From Phoronis australis (Eukaryota > Phoronida > Phoronidae), in NCBI GenBank assembly GCA_002633005.1, contig NMRA01000103.1, forward strand, positions 589,612 to 653,611: a stretch of 64,000 nt of DNA, in the 5' to 3' direction. Below the pieces are notes generated by a model. That model saw nothing but the letters and a program-made list of their open reading frames with translations. It was not told the origin of the DNA and ran no database searches. Shown here in pieces: positions 51,935 through 64,000 of the stretch. Position 1 is the stretch's first letter, and each line of letters starts with the position of its first letter. Made by a program: the position numbers and the translations under genes.

Positions 51935-54539
51935 CCTACTTTGTGCATACAAAACCTTTAAAAGGCTCCAGAAGTACAATAACATGCATTTTTAATATAA
52001 TTTAATTGATGAATAAAGTCTATATCAGAAATCACATCTTCGTTACTCTTTCACATTTTTGTAAAAAAGCGTTTTTACAATGTTAATTCCTATTGGCTTA
52101 CGCGCGTCTGACGTCACTGAGGCTGTACCGTCGGTGAAGGCAATAAGATTAATCAAGCTTATTATGTATGCTGCTCATTGGGTGAATGCCTCTCGGCTAC
52201 AGAACTGTGCTAAATGTGTATAATTCGTCTGCGATCCGATCTCGCCTCTCAAAATGTCATAATACAAGTTTACAGCAGTGTGGTGTTGACTTTTGGGAGG
52301 ATTTGTAACCTGTACTTTGCAACAAATCATCTTGCCAGAGTGACTGGCGCACAACTCTTTAATAGTTATTAAAATACTCCTTTAATCCTCAAAATTACAA
52401 GCAACTGAGCTGTGGATCAGATCGTAATCGTTCTGCAGCTGGAATTGACACCAATTCAGACTCGACTAAATTATCAATGTACAGGTGAAATTAAAGTTGC
52501 ATATCTGAAAGACAACTGAATACAATAACAGAATTGTTGCTCACACATCTCAACCACCAAGAGCAAAAAATTATCCTGATAAGCCTAGCCGTGCATGAGG
52601 CCGCAACAACCTGGGGGTACTTCACCATATTTTCTATATGAAGTCTGAAAAATTAGGATACCTAACCATATATCGAAACAAACTAAAAAGGGGCCCCTTT
52701 TGTACAGAGCTTCAATGAGAAGTCACACTTTTGTTGGATTCCGTTCCAGGAGCCTTAGCTCCATAAAGCTAACCATTTCAACAGTTTACAGCAGTATGAT
52801 CAGGCTATGATGTCAAAAATGAGTTAACCATTTGCAACAAAAGTTTTGAAAGATGGATAATTCCAGAAACTCGTCTGTAGTTTTGTGTAGTTAGTGCAGT
52901 TAGAAAAAACAACCTTTAGTTAAAGTTTCTTCCAAACTGAACACCGCATCGGAAAAGACATCTTTTTCTATGGTACTGTTTCTTCATTGGCAAACTAATT
53001 GTGAAAAAGTCACCACCCAAGCGCCACGTTCCGTACACCTGTTCTTTGGAAGTGCTACTACCCTGATGCCCCATAAGATGTCAGAACAGAAAAAAAATGA
53101 AATTCACCAGGTGGCACTAGTAAAACACTCATCTCACCTGTCTAAAAGCATGCAAATATGTACCATGATGCAGCGAATGCCATTTATCTGGTGATCAACT
53201 AAATCTGTTCCCACTCCATTCAGGATTATAAAAAGAGGATTTTTTCTTCCATAAGCGCCACCTAGTGAGGATGAACTTCCACTTATTGAGTTTACTCCAA
53301 CAATAAACACTGGAGTAACGTCAATTTGACATTTGCCCTTAATTCACCTCTTCTGACCTCACTTCATCTCTTTTGACTTCACTGTCACTATAGCTAACCT
53401 TGCTCTTGGACTTAAAGGAAACGCCAACATTTTGGTCTTTAACATGTCAACCATAGACATAAATTTCAAAGTTAACAAACATATTTAGCTGTCCAGTAAT
53501 TACATGGCAACTGTTACAATTTGTGTATATTCTTCAGGGCTCTATATTTTCACTATTTGTATATAAAGTTCCATTAATGCAAAACCCTGACTGTCTGTCA
53601 TACCAATCCCTGGTGTTGAGAATAATATTACATAACTCTGAGTCACCCATGGGTGGATGACTCCAAAGTGGTCCCATCTGCTCTACAGTGGTACATAAAT
53701 CTTTACAAAAATCATAAGTCTGTCATAACACGCCTGGGCCACCAAACAAACCAAACAATCACAGACTATTATTTTCTTGCCGTCTATACAAACAGAATGC
53801 CCAGTTTGCCACCAGTGCAAAAATCGTGCACTTCTAGAGATCGTATGGCTCTATATGGAACCTGCGTCCTAAACATACCTCTGACTAAATATGGTCTGGC
53901 TTAGCTGGTGTTGTGATACCCACACTAACATCTGGGGCTATGTTAAGAATGCTCTGCACAGCATTAGGTTACATCTACCGTAAAACTCCAGCCGAGTGCT
54001 CACCTCATGAGATTAATTTTCATCTGACGAGTCATACAACTGTTATCGCAATTCAAACCGAAACGTTCACTTGATGACAATGAGAAAAAATAGGGCTCCA
54101 GGATGGACTAGGAAGCCATTTCACTTAAGACTTGTGTTGAATTTTAAGGACACCTAGCTGATGAAGATGACCACCAAAGAAAAAGAATTACGGTTGGTAG
54201 GTTAATTTTGGCCACTGAGGCTCAAAACAGGAACATCTGTGATACCAGCATGACTGCAGGTTGGTTAGAGGAAGTCAGAAGGGAGTAAGCTTAAATCCAG
54301 ACTCTCACAACAAATCAAAATGATACGTCATCAGAAACATGACCAAGCCAGCAGAATGTCACTACAGCTCATTATCATCAATATTACCATACATGGAGTT
54401 CCCGAACAAAATTTCTGGAAAGAAATGACTTGATCAATTCTGCAAACCAGACAAGTTTCGGATGAGGAAGTCCTCTAATGAATGACATTATAAACCATGG
54501 TGCTGTGTCAAAAATTGCTTTCTTTGTGGACATACAGTA

Positions 54540-54730
54540 CAAGCCAAAATTATTTAGATGAAATTTCCCACAATTCCCGTCATGACAGTTCACCAAAAGC
54601 TGAATTCACCCTTAGAGTTGTCTCCCCTGATGACCGAGAATGAAGGGGAATTACCAGGAAAGTTAGTCACGTGACTAAGCCGTTCTGAAATAAGAAATTT
54701 ACCACCCCAATAGTTACTAACATTTTTTTA
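54540..54730 (+). repeat. dispersed repeat family D, forward copy
   Basis: Same ordered segments: CAATTCCCGTCATGACAGTT, AAAAGCTGAATTC, GAATGAAGGGGAATTACCAG, GACTAAGCCGTTCTGA, AAATTTACCACCCCAATA. Confidence 0.6.
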
Positions 54731-55209
54731 TTAATTCTGCGACGAAAAGAATTAGCCCTGAAGACTGGAAAATGGTCTTCTACCCGATTACTTTTATCAT
54801 GTCCTGTATTTGTTCTTCCAATTAAGTAACAGCTTCATGTTCTTATTCAGAGTTTGAACTGAAATCCGTTGTCACAATAAAATCCCTGGAATTCTACTGA
54901 CCGTGATACTGCTTTGCCAGCTACCCGCATTGACGAGCGAACTTCACGCACCAGATCTGAAGCAACAGACCATTCTTCTCGAGCCCAGAAATAATTTCTA
55001 AATTCGTTAAGGAGCAAGACGGGATTGATTTTACCGTGGTAATTGGCCAAAATCAGAAATTGTTTTTTGAGAGAATGCATTATTTAGTTTATTGCACCTT
55101 TAATTTTAAAGGAAAAAGTGATCATTGCCTTCAGTAAAATGACTGACCCCTCGTCACATTTCGGACATTTTTCGGGGCCTTACATAATTACTGTTCCGCT
55201 GGTGTATGA

Positions 55210-55333
55210 CAAAAGGCCAGCATCTTGGTTTTGTGCTCACCTCCATTGAGCAACACAGACTGTGTTCAATTGCGAGGGGAACATTGTGTTTGCTCAACTG
55301 AAGTGAATACAGAACCAAGATGCCAGCCTTTTG
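55210..55333. mobile_element. 124-bp foldback element
   Basis: CAAAAGGCCAGCATCTTGG (55210-55228) pairs with CCAAGATGCCAGCCTTTTG (55315-55333), and pairing continues inward through the TTGAGCAA / TTGCTCAA pair. Nearly the whole sequence folds on itself. Confidence 0.65.
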
Positions 55334-56671
55334 CTGGGACATTCGTGAGACTTAGTTTCTACCGTTCCTTAGACAGTGAATACAACGATTAAACTGTCTC
55401 TCCAAGATAATTAAGGATTTGAAATTTTACTTAACGTAACATCAAAAACGGTTGTGTTCTCCTGTACGCCACCTATAGGTAGTCTAAAGTTTTCATCACG
55501 CAACAGATTTATATATATATTCACCTACTACAGAAATGATGCATATTGTAAACCCCTGTTCAGTTTCGTACACAAGATGGCAGGCATGTACAATTTTATT
55601 TTGTCAAAACTTTAAAACAAAGCAATTAAAGTTAAGAAAAAATCAACTACATCATTAACATAATTTCCATCATAAAACAAAACCTTCGTAAAATTCTGAG
55701 CATTTTAACAATCTAATCCAGCTTTTGTAAAAGCGAAAAACTGATTTTGGCAATTGTTTTTGCGCGAGATTACGTAATTAGCAACTTCTCAGGAACTTTT
55801 GCTACGTTTGCATTTATTTATAGAATACAATATCAATATCAATATCATTTATTGTACATCGTAGGCATTAACATCCAAAAAATTGCATTCCATGGAACCT
55901 CAAGTTGTTACACGTCTTTCAGAAACACAGCAAACTTTCACTCCAATCATATCAAATTTTCTTATTTAAAATAACTCTAGGACTGTTCAACTAACCCTGC
56001 TTATGGCTGCAATTAATTTGTAATACCTGTCGCACTCTTGTATTACAATAATTGAGACTGGATAACTCGGCTGGATTAATTCGCCGACCACTCAGAAATA
56101 CGATACAAGAAAAAAACTTTGGTGACATGATCTCAACAAACAAGGCCAATGGCACACATAAAAAGGAGGCTCAAAAATCGTGACCCAAATTAATGTCAAA
56201 AAAACAAGTCTGTAAGTCGTCAAACCTATTTACTGGAAACAGGACAGCCTGTGGGTAAAACCAGTGCATGTCAAATACACATTCCCTTGTATATTCAACT
56301 CTTAAGTGCAGTGCAGTGCCAATACACAAATCCAACTGTGAGGATTACAGCCATAACCTGGTCTGGTTTGCTGGCTTATATCACTCACAACCTTTACGTA
56401 TGGCTATCCCTGTCCTCTATCACTGAACCAGACACTGGACAAAGAAACAAAGGTTAAAGATTCGACTACAGATGATCCATAGTAGTTCACAACTCAGATG
56501 TTTAGTCTAAGTTCACTGTGAATTACAACAATTCTTAGATGTTTTGGGCAACTATCCAAAACTTGGAAAATAACAAAACAATATTTGACAGCAATGACTT
56601 CTGTTCATTTATAGCTGTCAAAAAGAAGATTTGCCATTATACAACTTGAGTATAGCGGAAAATTGTCTTAC

Positions 56672-56842
56672 CTGTAAATCAATCTAAAATGTTCCTCCTA
56701 AACAATATGTCCTCTTGGTCAAACCTCTTCACAAGCCAAGAAAAAGAGACCAACCAATTAATATGTCCACAGACACATCTGGGAGGTGACCCCTGACCCT
56801 GACGTCACATGACCCATCTTTGAGAGCCTACCAGAGTTCCAT
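56672..56842 (-). other. candidate non-coding exon 1 of troponin I
   Basis: Inferred from the TATA box at 56864-56870 and a consensus donor at the left edge (TTTACAG|gtaagac; GT opposite 56670-56671). Exon 2 begins with a splice acceptor 36 bases before the ATG, so at least one upstream non-coding exon must exist. This is the best candidate I found; its left edge is better supported than its right edge. Confidence 0.35.
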
Positions 56843-56900
56843 GCTGGTTCAGGGCAGCAGACACTTTATACCATTACATTCGGCCACCACAGCTGTGAAT
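56838..56900 (-). promoter_or_regulatory. candidate muscle-type promoter of troponin I (TATA plus E-box)
   Basis: Reading the minus strand there is a CAGCTG E-box at 56890-56895 and a TATAAAG box at 56864-56870, 19 bases further on. A start site would then fall near 56838-56845. CAGCTG is a typical site for MyoD-family factors. About 165 bases downstream is a strong donor, CAG|gtaaga. The combination is plausible for a muscle gene, but each element also occurs by chance, and another promoter could lie elsewhere. Confidence 0.4.
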
Positions 56901-59900
56901 GTAATTTCATTGACTACCTGGGCTACATCTACACATACAAATGGAGTCTGAACATTTCTCCACTGATTGGCATTACCCAAAAGCAGTTGCCATGGCAGCA
57001 CACTTTCAAAATTTAAATAATCTGCTCACTTTTCAAACATCATGATCAGGTTCCTCAGATCAGGGTAACCTGGTGAGGTTGCTGTAACATGTTACAGTAA
57101 TACATGGCAACTTGCTACAAACCTCCTGTCTCCCATGTTCTGGTGACATCATCACAGAGCTTCAGGCCCGCCAGTGTGGTATTTGCTCTTCCAGTTAGAC
57201 AACACAATATCAAAAATATTATTATATGCAAAACATTTCAATCAACAAATACCCATGTCCTCAGACCACTTAACTCCTTATTAGTCAGAGCGATAAGCAA
57301 CAGGCAATAAAAACTAATGATTTTCTGGATGGGAAACCGCTGGAAGATTCCATTGGCACATTTTTACATCAAGTTATTTTGTTTAATGAGAACATTAACA
57401 CCAGAGTTGCGAAATACCAGAATGAACATTCAGACTGAAGAACACAGCGTTTAGCCAATTTATACGTTTAGCCAATTTATACGCCACAGAAGAGCAGTCC
57501 ATTCTATCTCTGCCTCAAACTTCTGGTAGCAAAAATGAAATAATATTATAGGGTATAGTAGGTCACCTCTTCCAAAAAATCAAGAAGTTTGACAAATTAG
57601 CTCAGAGAATTTTGTCTGAGCAAGTTCCTTCAAGACTGGAATACATAACTTTCCTTTTATCATTTATCAGGGGAATCAAACAATGAACCAATAGTGAAAT
57701 GGTTGTCAGGCTGGTCAGGGATCAACCCCATCCCCACCACTGCTTCGACCTGTACAGGGTATAAACATAAACAATTTGAAACTGGAAAAACGTGCGATTC
57801 AAGCTATACAAAAACTTTCATAGTATGAACCAAATTGGTCTTGTTTTGGCATTGTAATACAGATGCGCCTTTATTTTCATTTTTATTTATACTTTTGATA
57901 TACACAACACTACAGAATACAGACTTCCAATTTTTAAGTTTATGGAAACTTTCTTTGTTACCGTATTTCAATATTAAGTACTCGCCATACCATCACGTGC
58001 AGTGGTGGCCATTTGTTAAGGTCTCCCTCCAACTTACCCAAGCAAACACTATATATAGCCTATAATAAGCATTATCTTGAGGATAAAATCAAATTTACAA
58101 TAAATTAGCCTTATTGGACACGCCACAGCATGGGTCCCTTCATATCACCTCACAGCAGGTAACCCTAACAGCAATGGGCACCAAGAATGTTTAGTAACAT
58201 GTATAAACAAAACATAGACCCAACCTGAGTCAAGGAATGCCCTGGAAGAGCTGCTGTGTTCAAACACCTCAAGGTTTTGAATGTCAACAGCCACCAGAGT
58301 TGTTTTGTTGAGGATTTATGGGGTGAAGAGGGCTTGAGAGAATGAAGGCCACGTGAGGTGGGTGAAGTGAAGCGCAGTGGTTACGTGTTTTTACGTTCAA
58401 TAAAGCTGTGAGAGAACTAGTTTACTTTTAGTTGGGAGCCTCGTCTGCTAAACACAATTTGCATATCACAAAGTCCAAATGCATATGCCATGGTGGTGCA
58501 CTTTTATTGTGACGCGCAAAGTTCTCATTGGATACGTGCCCGACAGGAACACGAAATTATTGAAGCTCGTCGCATGCCTTCCACAAAAAAATAAGCTTTT
58601 CCCCAACTTCATTTTTCTTTTTTTTTTGGCGGTCAGTCCCCACTTTTTACTCAAAGGTTGAATACATTCCAGTCCTTTGGGGACCTCTGATTTTTCAACC
58701 AAACTCAGATATATTCATAATTAACATTTAGACATACGGATTTGTGTGTCCTCTTTGTATTATATGAAGCTTTTAGAATGTCAAAATTCAATCCTATTCT
58801 GGCAATGCATTGAATGCCTGTGAATATATTTTTTCACAGACATACAAACCGTTTTAGGCAAAGCACTCAACAGTATCATGCAGAAATCCCTGAGAGCTAG
58901 GTCTATTTTGAAAGTTGAATGGACCAACAGCTTTATTAGGTGACCCTACAACTCAATGATGAAAAACAAGTATTGAAGTAATGCAAGATGTCAAGTCAAA
59001 TCAGTGCATGTATTAAATTGTCCTGAGTAACTCATGGCAGAAAATCTAAGAGAAGAAAGATTTGTAGATTTTTCCCCATTAAGAAAAGACTCTCTCTTGT
59101 AACCATGTTTTTGTCCAGTGAACTAGAACCAAGGCAGTGTATCCAAAAATAAGTGGAACTGAGGACTAAAACCAGATAAGCTGAGCAATATTGGGGCCAC
59201 ATTTGCAATCCAGCTGCTCTGTTGATACACAACAGGAAATAGGGCATCCATCATTGGTTTGTCCACCACAGTTCCATGGAAACTTGCCCCTGCCATGAGA
59301 AGATTAGGTCAGAGATGATTGGTAACAAGTGATATGTCTGCACGAAATTGATTCCGTGCAACTTGTCAATTTCCCTTGCTTTTTTGAGGTTTAAAGTAGC
59401 TCAGGTGACTGATTAACTTAACTTTTCCACCCACGGACACGTGTAAAGCATCTTTCTTCGAATCACCGCCTTAACTTTGGCAGTAGGCTTGTCATGCGAA
59501 TGCGAAGATGATCTGCGCTGCGCTACTGCTACACACTTCGCTTGGCCACATTAAACCACCAAAGTCACGGCACTAGCATATATACCTTTCGAGTACAGAG
59601 GGACACCTCCGTAGGCCGTTGATGCATATCATTACCAAGCCTAGTGGACAGCAACTCAAAAACTCTGCACTTTAAAAAGAGTTTGCCACAAAAGCAACAT
59701 GTAGGCAATTAGCTTATACAGACTGGTCTGCGATAAAACTATGGCTAACAGAAAGTAATTTCAGCATAAAACCATTACCATTGGCCTATTCAGTTAAGCC
59801 AAGAGCACCGTCTAGCAGTTGTTCATGACTTTCTGGGCTGCAGGTCTAATGAACCAAGGATAATGAGGTACCTTATTCGAAAATCTACCAGCAGTGAGTG

Positions 59901-62900
59901 TGAAGTGGTCTTTAAAGCCTTCCAATGTCTACTGAAACAGATTCTCAAGCAATCAAGATTTCTGTCTGATGCATTCCTTCATTCATCCAACGAAATCATT
60001 AACGTAGAATCTGACATTGTACAATTCTGGAGTATGTATCCCAGAAGTCCTCATTCCATCTCATACCGTAAGTCTTGAAAAATGGCTACATTAAGGTTTC
60101 CGATGATGACTGAAGGAACGTATCAAAGAGAAATCTATTCCCACAGCGTTTTTTTTTTCAAGCCGAAAGAAATTACACAACTGGTGGCCTCCAATGTTGT
60201 CCCTGTACACTCGAATGGTACATACAGCAATGTGACTATGATAATTTAGCCAGAGTGAAGCGAAATATGCAAAAAATCTTACGGCGTACACGCAGTTTTA
60301 GGATGAAAGACAGTCTACTCTTTGAGCTTCCTTCTGAATTCATAGCATTTGCTCTTGAGAATGAACATTTTATTGAATTTATGAAACTACCTAGGGGCAT
60401 ATCTCTTACAAAGGCAAGCTGTGAGGGCTTCATTCCCATAAAATAGTCCAATCACCTGGACAATGTTTCCTATAACTAATAATAGCAAACTACACTGAGT
60501 AGTGCTGTACTCTAATCAATTAGACCTGATAAATCAGTCCCTGTATTATTCCATAACAGTATTTTAACAGAATTAAATGCCATAGTACACACTGTCCTGA
60601 ATGTTCTCATTGAAAGTAATAGTCACCCTGAGGCTAGCTCAAATACCTTAGCTATTGTGGGCAAACAAGAAATGTTTTCTGGTCATGGACTAGGTACAAA
60701 GATAATGTAAACAGTGTAAGGTGCAATACTAGTCCCCTGTCCCAGTGTGTCCTGTAGACCAGAGATTTGAAACTGGGTTCCAGGATTAGCATGAAGAAAT
60801 AACCAATACAGTGTGGACATGATGAAATATGCCTTGTATGGTGACAGAGTAGACGGTAGAAAGAATTCTGAATTCATGAATGCACCTAATGCAGTGGGAT
60901 ATTTCCAAGAAATTTTTATAAATGCTTTGTGTCCATGATGCCCGCCATCGAATATACCAATGCTGAGTGGTCGGATACGCAAATGATTAATACGAAAATG
61001 CCAAATGTCTCAAAATGTTCATGGATGAAAGAAATTGCGTTTTGTTGACGCTAATTTTGTCCGTCTTGCACATGAGAATTTGAAATTTAATTCAAGTGAC
61101 AGTCACTTTCATGCTCTCAAACACTAAAGAGTTTTACGTTGAGTGTTTGGAATTTCCAGTAGGTATGCAGTGATTCACCAAACTAGATTTAATTAATGAG
61201 AACCAGAAGGATTGGCAACCAAGTTCGGGAATTAGTGTGCAACTAACAGAAAAACTAAAGGGATGTAAACCCATAATTGACTAAGGTCATTTTATGTTTC
61301 CATTCTTCAGACTTAGAGACTCACTACCTTATTGCGAATGCTCAAATTGTCTGAGACAGGCCATAATGGATTTTTTATGACAAATGCACCAAAATAAAAT
61401 TCCATTTATCCATCATATTCTATGTAGATGAAAGCAAATACAAAAGCCACCGACAATAGCAGTTTCCAAATCAAGCCTAAGTCCAGACATCAATCAAACT
61501 AGTCCATTGTTAATCATTCCAACTCCCCCCCCAAGTCTTTTGCATGGCATCACAGCTTGCAGACCAATTATGTACTCCTATGTATTACTTTTATTGTACT
61601 TCTTCTGGTAAAAATGAACCTAACCTAACTTTTTACAATGAATTCAATACCAGAAGCAAGTCAGTTTGAAAAATCACCCTGGTTTTGGTCAACCACAGCA
61701 CATATCAATTTATTTTAGCAAGTGTTTTACAGTGATGAAGCCATTGCTGATGCGGCAATTGCTCTGCTCCATAGGAAAAGACCTTAGGTCAGTATTCCTG
61801 ATACACAGGCTTCGTGATGACAGCTGTTCTTGTACAAATCTATAAGGTGCTCTGAAATGGGCAGAGTTTCTGATATCTTTGCCACGAGTTGAGGGCTCCA
61901 AGACAATCTACAGGCTACTAACCAAAATATCAATGGACAGTTTATCAAACACTGGAAACTAATAACCACATACTTTCCTACTTGATTTCATGCCACAAAA
62001 ACCATCATATTTCAAACATTATCTGGCACAGGTTTTCAGGAATCCGAATTATTAATTTGCAGGTAGGATACAAAAAACAGAAACTTACCTTATCGAAACT
62101 ATTACGCTTCCCGGCACTATTTACCCAATCAGAGTCTGAAAGAAAAAGATATACAATGTCATCACAAAACTTAGAACTGTCAGACAAGTGATGGCAGACA
62201 TCTCAATTGCTCCTATATACATAACACAAACATAGGTAAAAACTTTCAGTTACTCAGTCAAGTTGTTATGGTCATTAAGCTAAAGTAAACTGACATTTTC
62301 AGTGGCCATCATGCCTGTCAACAAAACATCATGTAAGCTACTGGAAACACCAGAGAAAATAAACACATATTCACAGCCATTACCAACACAAAAACTATGT
62401 TATGCTGAAGAGCATTGCCTCAATCAATATCAAATTTTTGGCATCTGAAAAAGCTCCATATTGATCTTGCCACTGAAATTAAAGTTCTTTCATACAAAAC
62501 TGATTTCCAAATGACTTGTTTCATTGATATTTCAAAGGCTGACGTTTCTAATAATTTTACCAATATTGATGAATGGAAATTGGGGGTACAAATCACTTGC
62601 TCAAAATCCAGTACACCCTTTAAATCTTTACTTTTTTAGCAACACAGCACTTAAATCCAACTTTTGCATCGAATTCCAATCTTAAGACATTAAGTGTTTC
62701 ACGAAACGAATCACAGCTGGCACTTCAAAGCCAGCTTGTTTTTTATAGATAGTCGCTTCAGTGGCCAAAATGAACTTCATTTGGTAAACTATAATACCAA
62801 GTAAAACCGTGATTTTGACAATAATGCAGCGATCATTTTAGAAAAACGTGAGTATGGGTGAATTGGCCCACACAGTATTAAATATACGGGACCATTTGCA

Positions 62901-64000
62901 GGACCTGTGAGTAATGTTAGTTTTTGTCCCTTTTCACTTCAAATTTCAATGGGCCCGGTGGCAAGAGTTAAGGAATCACAGTGCCCCAATGAAATTATGA
63001 CACAGGGCAGGCTCCTAAAATTACTCCTGTAACGCACTTAGTTGAATTCAGCCAAATAACAAAGTAAGCCCCAAACTGGCTGAATCTCTCATTGCAGTGA
63101 CAGAGCCTTCTTGGTTTCATTGCTAAATGGTGGTCTTTACAAATTAAATATTTGTTCAAGACACAGTTAGACATAATGTCAACAAAGCCTGCTCCTAGGT
63201 CAGCCTAGCACTGCACCCAAAGATTAAGATTTCAGCTGACTCTGAACCACTACCCTAAATATGAAACGTGATGTACATTTACTACCTACACTCTTTAGTG
63301 AACAAAAGTGTTCATCACTTGTTAAAAACAAAGTCATGTCAAGGTGTAAAAACTCATCACTTTTAACAGCTAAAAGAACCAAGACTCTAACAGGCAATAA
63401 GCTCTTGGATGTAGTGAACTAACTGTTGTGAACTAACTGTTGTATAGACTTACTAGTAACAGATGTGAAATAAAACCTGAAGTTGCTTATACTTCAACCC
63501 AACTGCCACTCTGTCATGGTTTCATTCCATTATGCCCATTACTCTAGGCTTCACAATGACACATGACAACTACTTGGTTCAAAGTTCTACAATAACTTCA
63601 AACAACAAACAATAATTGCTTCACTCTCATACCTGTAAAGATTGAATAGGAATGAGTGGTAAAACACAGTACTAAAATCAAGGTTTACATCATGTGACTC
63701 TCTTCATGTGAGATGCTCTGCAATAAGAACCCACTGCAGGTTAATGGCAAATCCGCACCGACATGCACCTAAAGAAAACTGAAGTAATGAAGTTTATCAA
63801 AGTCCAGAGATCAACATCGTCAGACTGCATCGTCACAATGGCCCCACATAGAGCTTGGGATTGAAAAGGTCATACCCCCCAGAAAAAGAATGCCCCTCTC
63901 ATTTAAAGGTTAACCAATGCCTTTTTGGAGCCACATGTATCAGCCCCATTCCCCCATGAATAATTTTAAAAGCATGATACGAAATTCCCAGCGTCAGGCC
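56900..64000. other. right-hand 7 kb without a recognised gene
   Basis: Upstream of the candidate TnI promoter. Contains repeat family E (61480-61930), a 17-bp direct duplication CGTTTAGCCAATTTATA (about 57448-57482), a 14-bp duplication GTGAACTAACTGTT near 63414-63442 and many short ORFs without coding character. It may hold TnI regulatory sequence or further 5' exons, which I cannot identify. Confidence 0.4.
61480..61930 (+). repeat. dispersed repeat family E, copy
   Basis: As for 48200-48690. Its left part (ATCAATC..ACTAGTCCATTGTTAA and TTTTATTGTACTTCTTC) also matches 12055-12260, giving three copies in the window. Confidence 0.65.

Larger units (their letters stand above)
46740..56671 (-). 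other. TnI intron 1 (long 5' intron)
   Basis: About 10 kb between the candidate first exon and the ATG exon. Contains dispersed repeats near 48.2-48.7, 49.1, 50.3-50.5 and 54.5-54.7 kb, and foldback elements at 51790-51934 and 55210-55333. No ORF with recognisable coding content. First introns of muscle genes often carry enhancers, but I cannot point to one. Confidence 0.45.

Noticed and set aside
59863-60446. Two adjacent + strand ORFs in the right flank
   Set aside because: Considered as exons of another gene, but no recognisable domain and no consistent splice junction between them.
1-64000. CRISPR array, operons, tRNA or rRNA genes
   Set aside because: The tandem repeats lack unique spacers of fixed size, the genome is plainly metazoan, and I saw no tRNA or rRNA signature. 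A covariance-model scan was not possible, so a degenerate tRNA could be missed.

Overview
The window is nuclear DNA of an animal: AT-rich, intron-rich, full of short decayed repeats, with eukaryotic splice and polyadenylation signals and no operons. It holds two genes pointing tail to tail. At the left edge (+ strand, 1-1517) is the 3' part of a multi-C2H2 zinc-finger gene, followed by a 3' UTR with a 24-bp minisatellite and an AATAAA at 2452. The rest is dominated by one large minus-strand gene, a muscle troponin I (TnI), whose coding exons run from 46703 down to 4565, with a probable non-coding first exon and promoter near 56.7-56.9 kb.

The TnI model was built by hand. Sixteen coding exons with good splice sites join in frame to 1257 nt (418 codons plus stop, counting one exon from each alternative set). 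The first 250 or so residues are a charged Arg/Glu/Ala/Pro-rich extension, split over ten small exons. The TnI core follows: troponin C-binding helix, troponin T-binding coiled coil, inhibitory region, switch-like region and C-terminal PDW-containing tail. The core reads like lophotrochozoan TnI (INELTIKVNDIKGKF, KPVLKKVSK), and the long extension recalls bivalve TnI, so the organism is probably a mollusc, annelid, brachiopod or relative. No species is claimed.

The most notable feature is a double alternative-exon array inside TnI. Two exons of 121 nt each (24635-24755, 22485-22605) encode alternative versions of the troponin C-binding helix. Three exons of 101 nt each (17766-17866, 17232-17332, 17044-17144) encode alternative versions of the troponin T coiled-coil helix. 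Within each set lengths and phases are identical and the proteins are homologous, as expected for mutually exclusive exons, giving 2 x 3 core isoforms. The residue at the junction of the two sets is made by both exons, so it changes with the combination. Eight of the ten N-terminal exons are symmetric and could be skipped without breaking frame. Other splicing details are a GC-AG intron (donor at 41847), a tandem NAGNAG acceptor at the last exon, and an in-frame stop just inside intron 16.

The introns and the right-hand 7 kb contain no further gene that I can support. They hold a decayed Penelope-like retroelement (about 9539-10050, minus strand), hAT-like and other inverted-repeat elements, several foldback elements, and at least six dispersed repeat families, each with two to four copies in the window.
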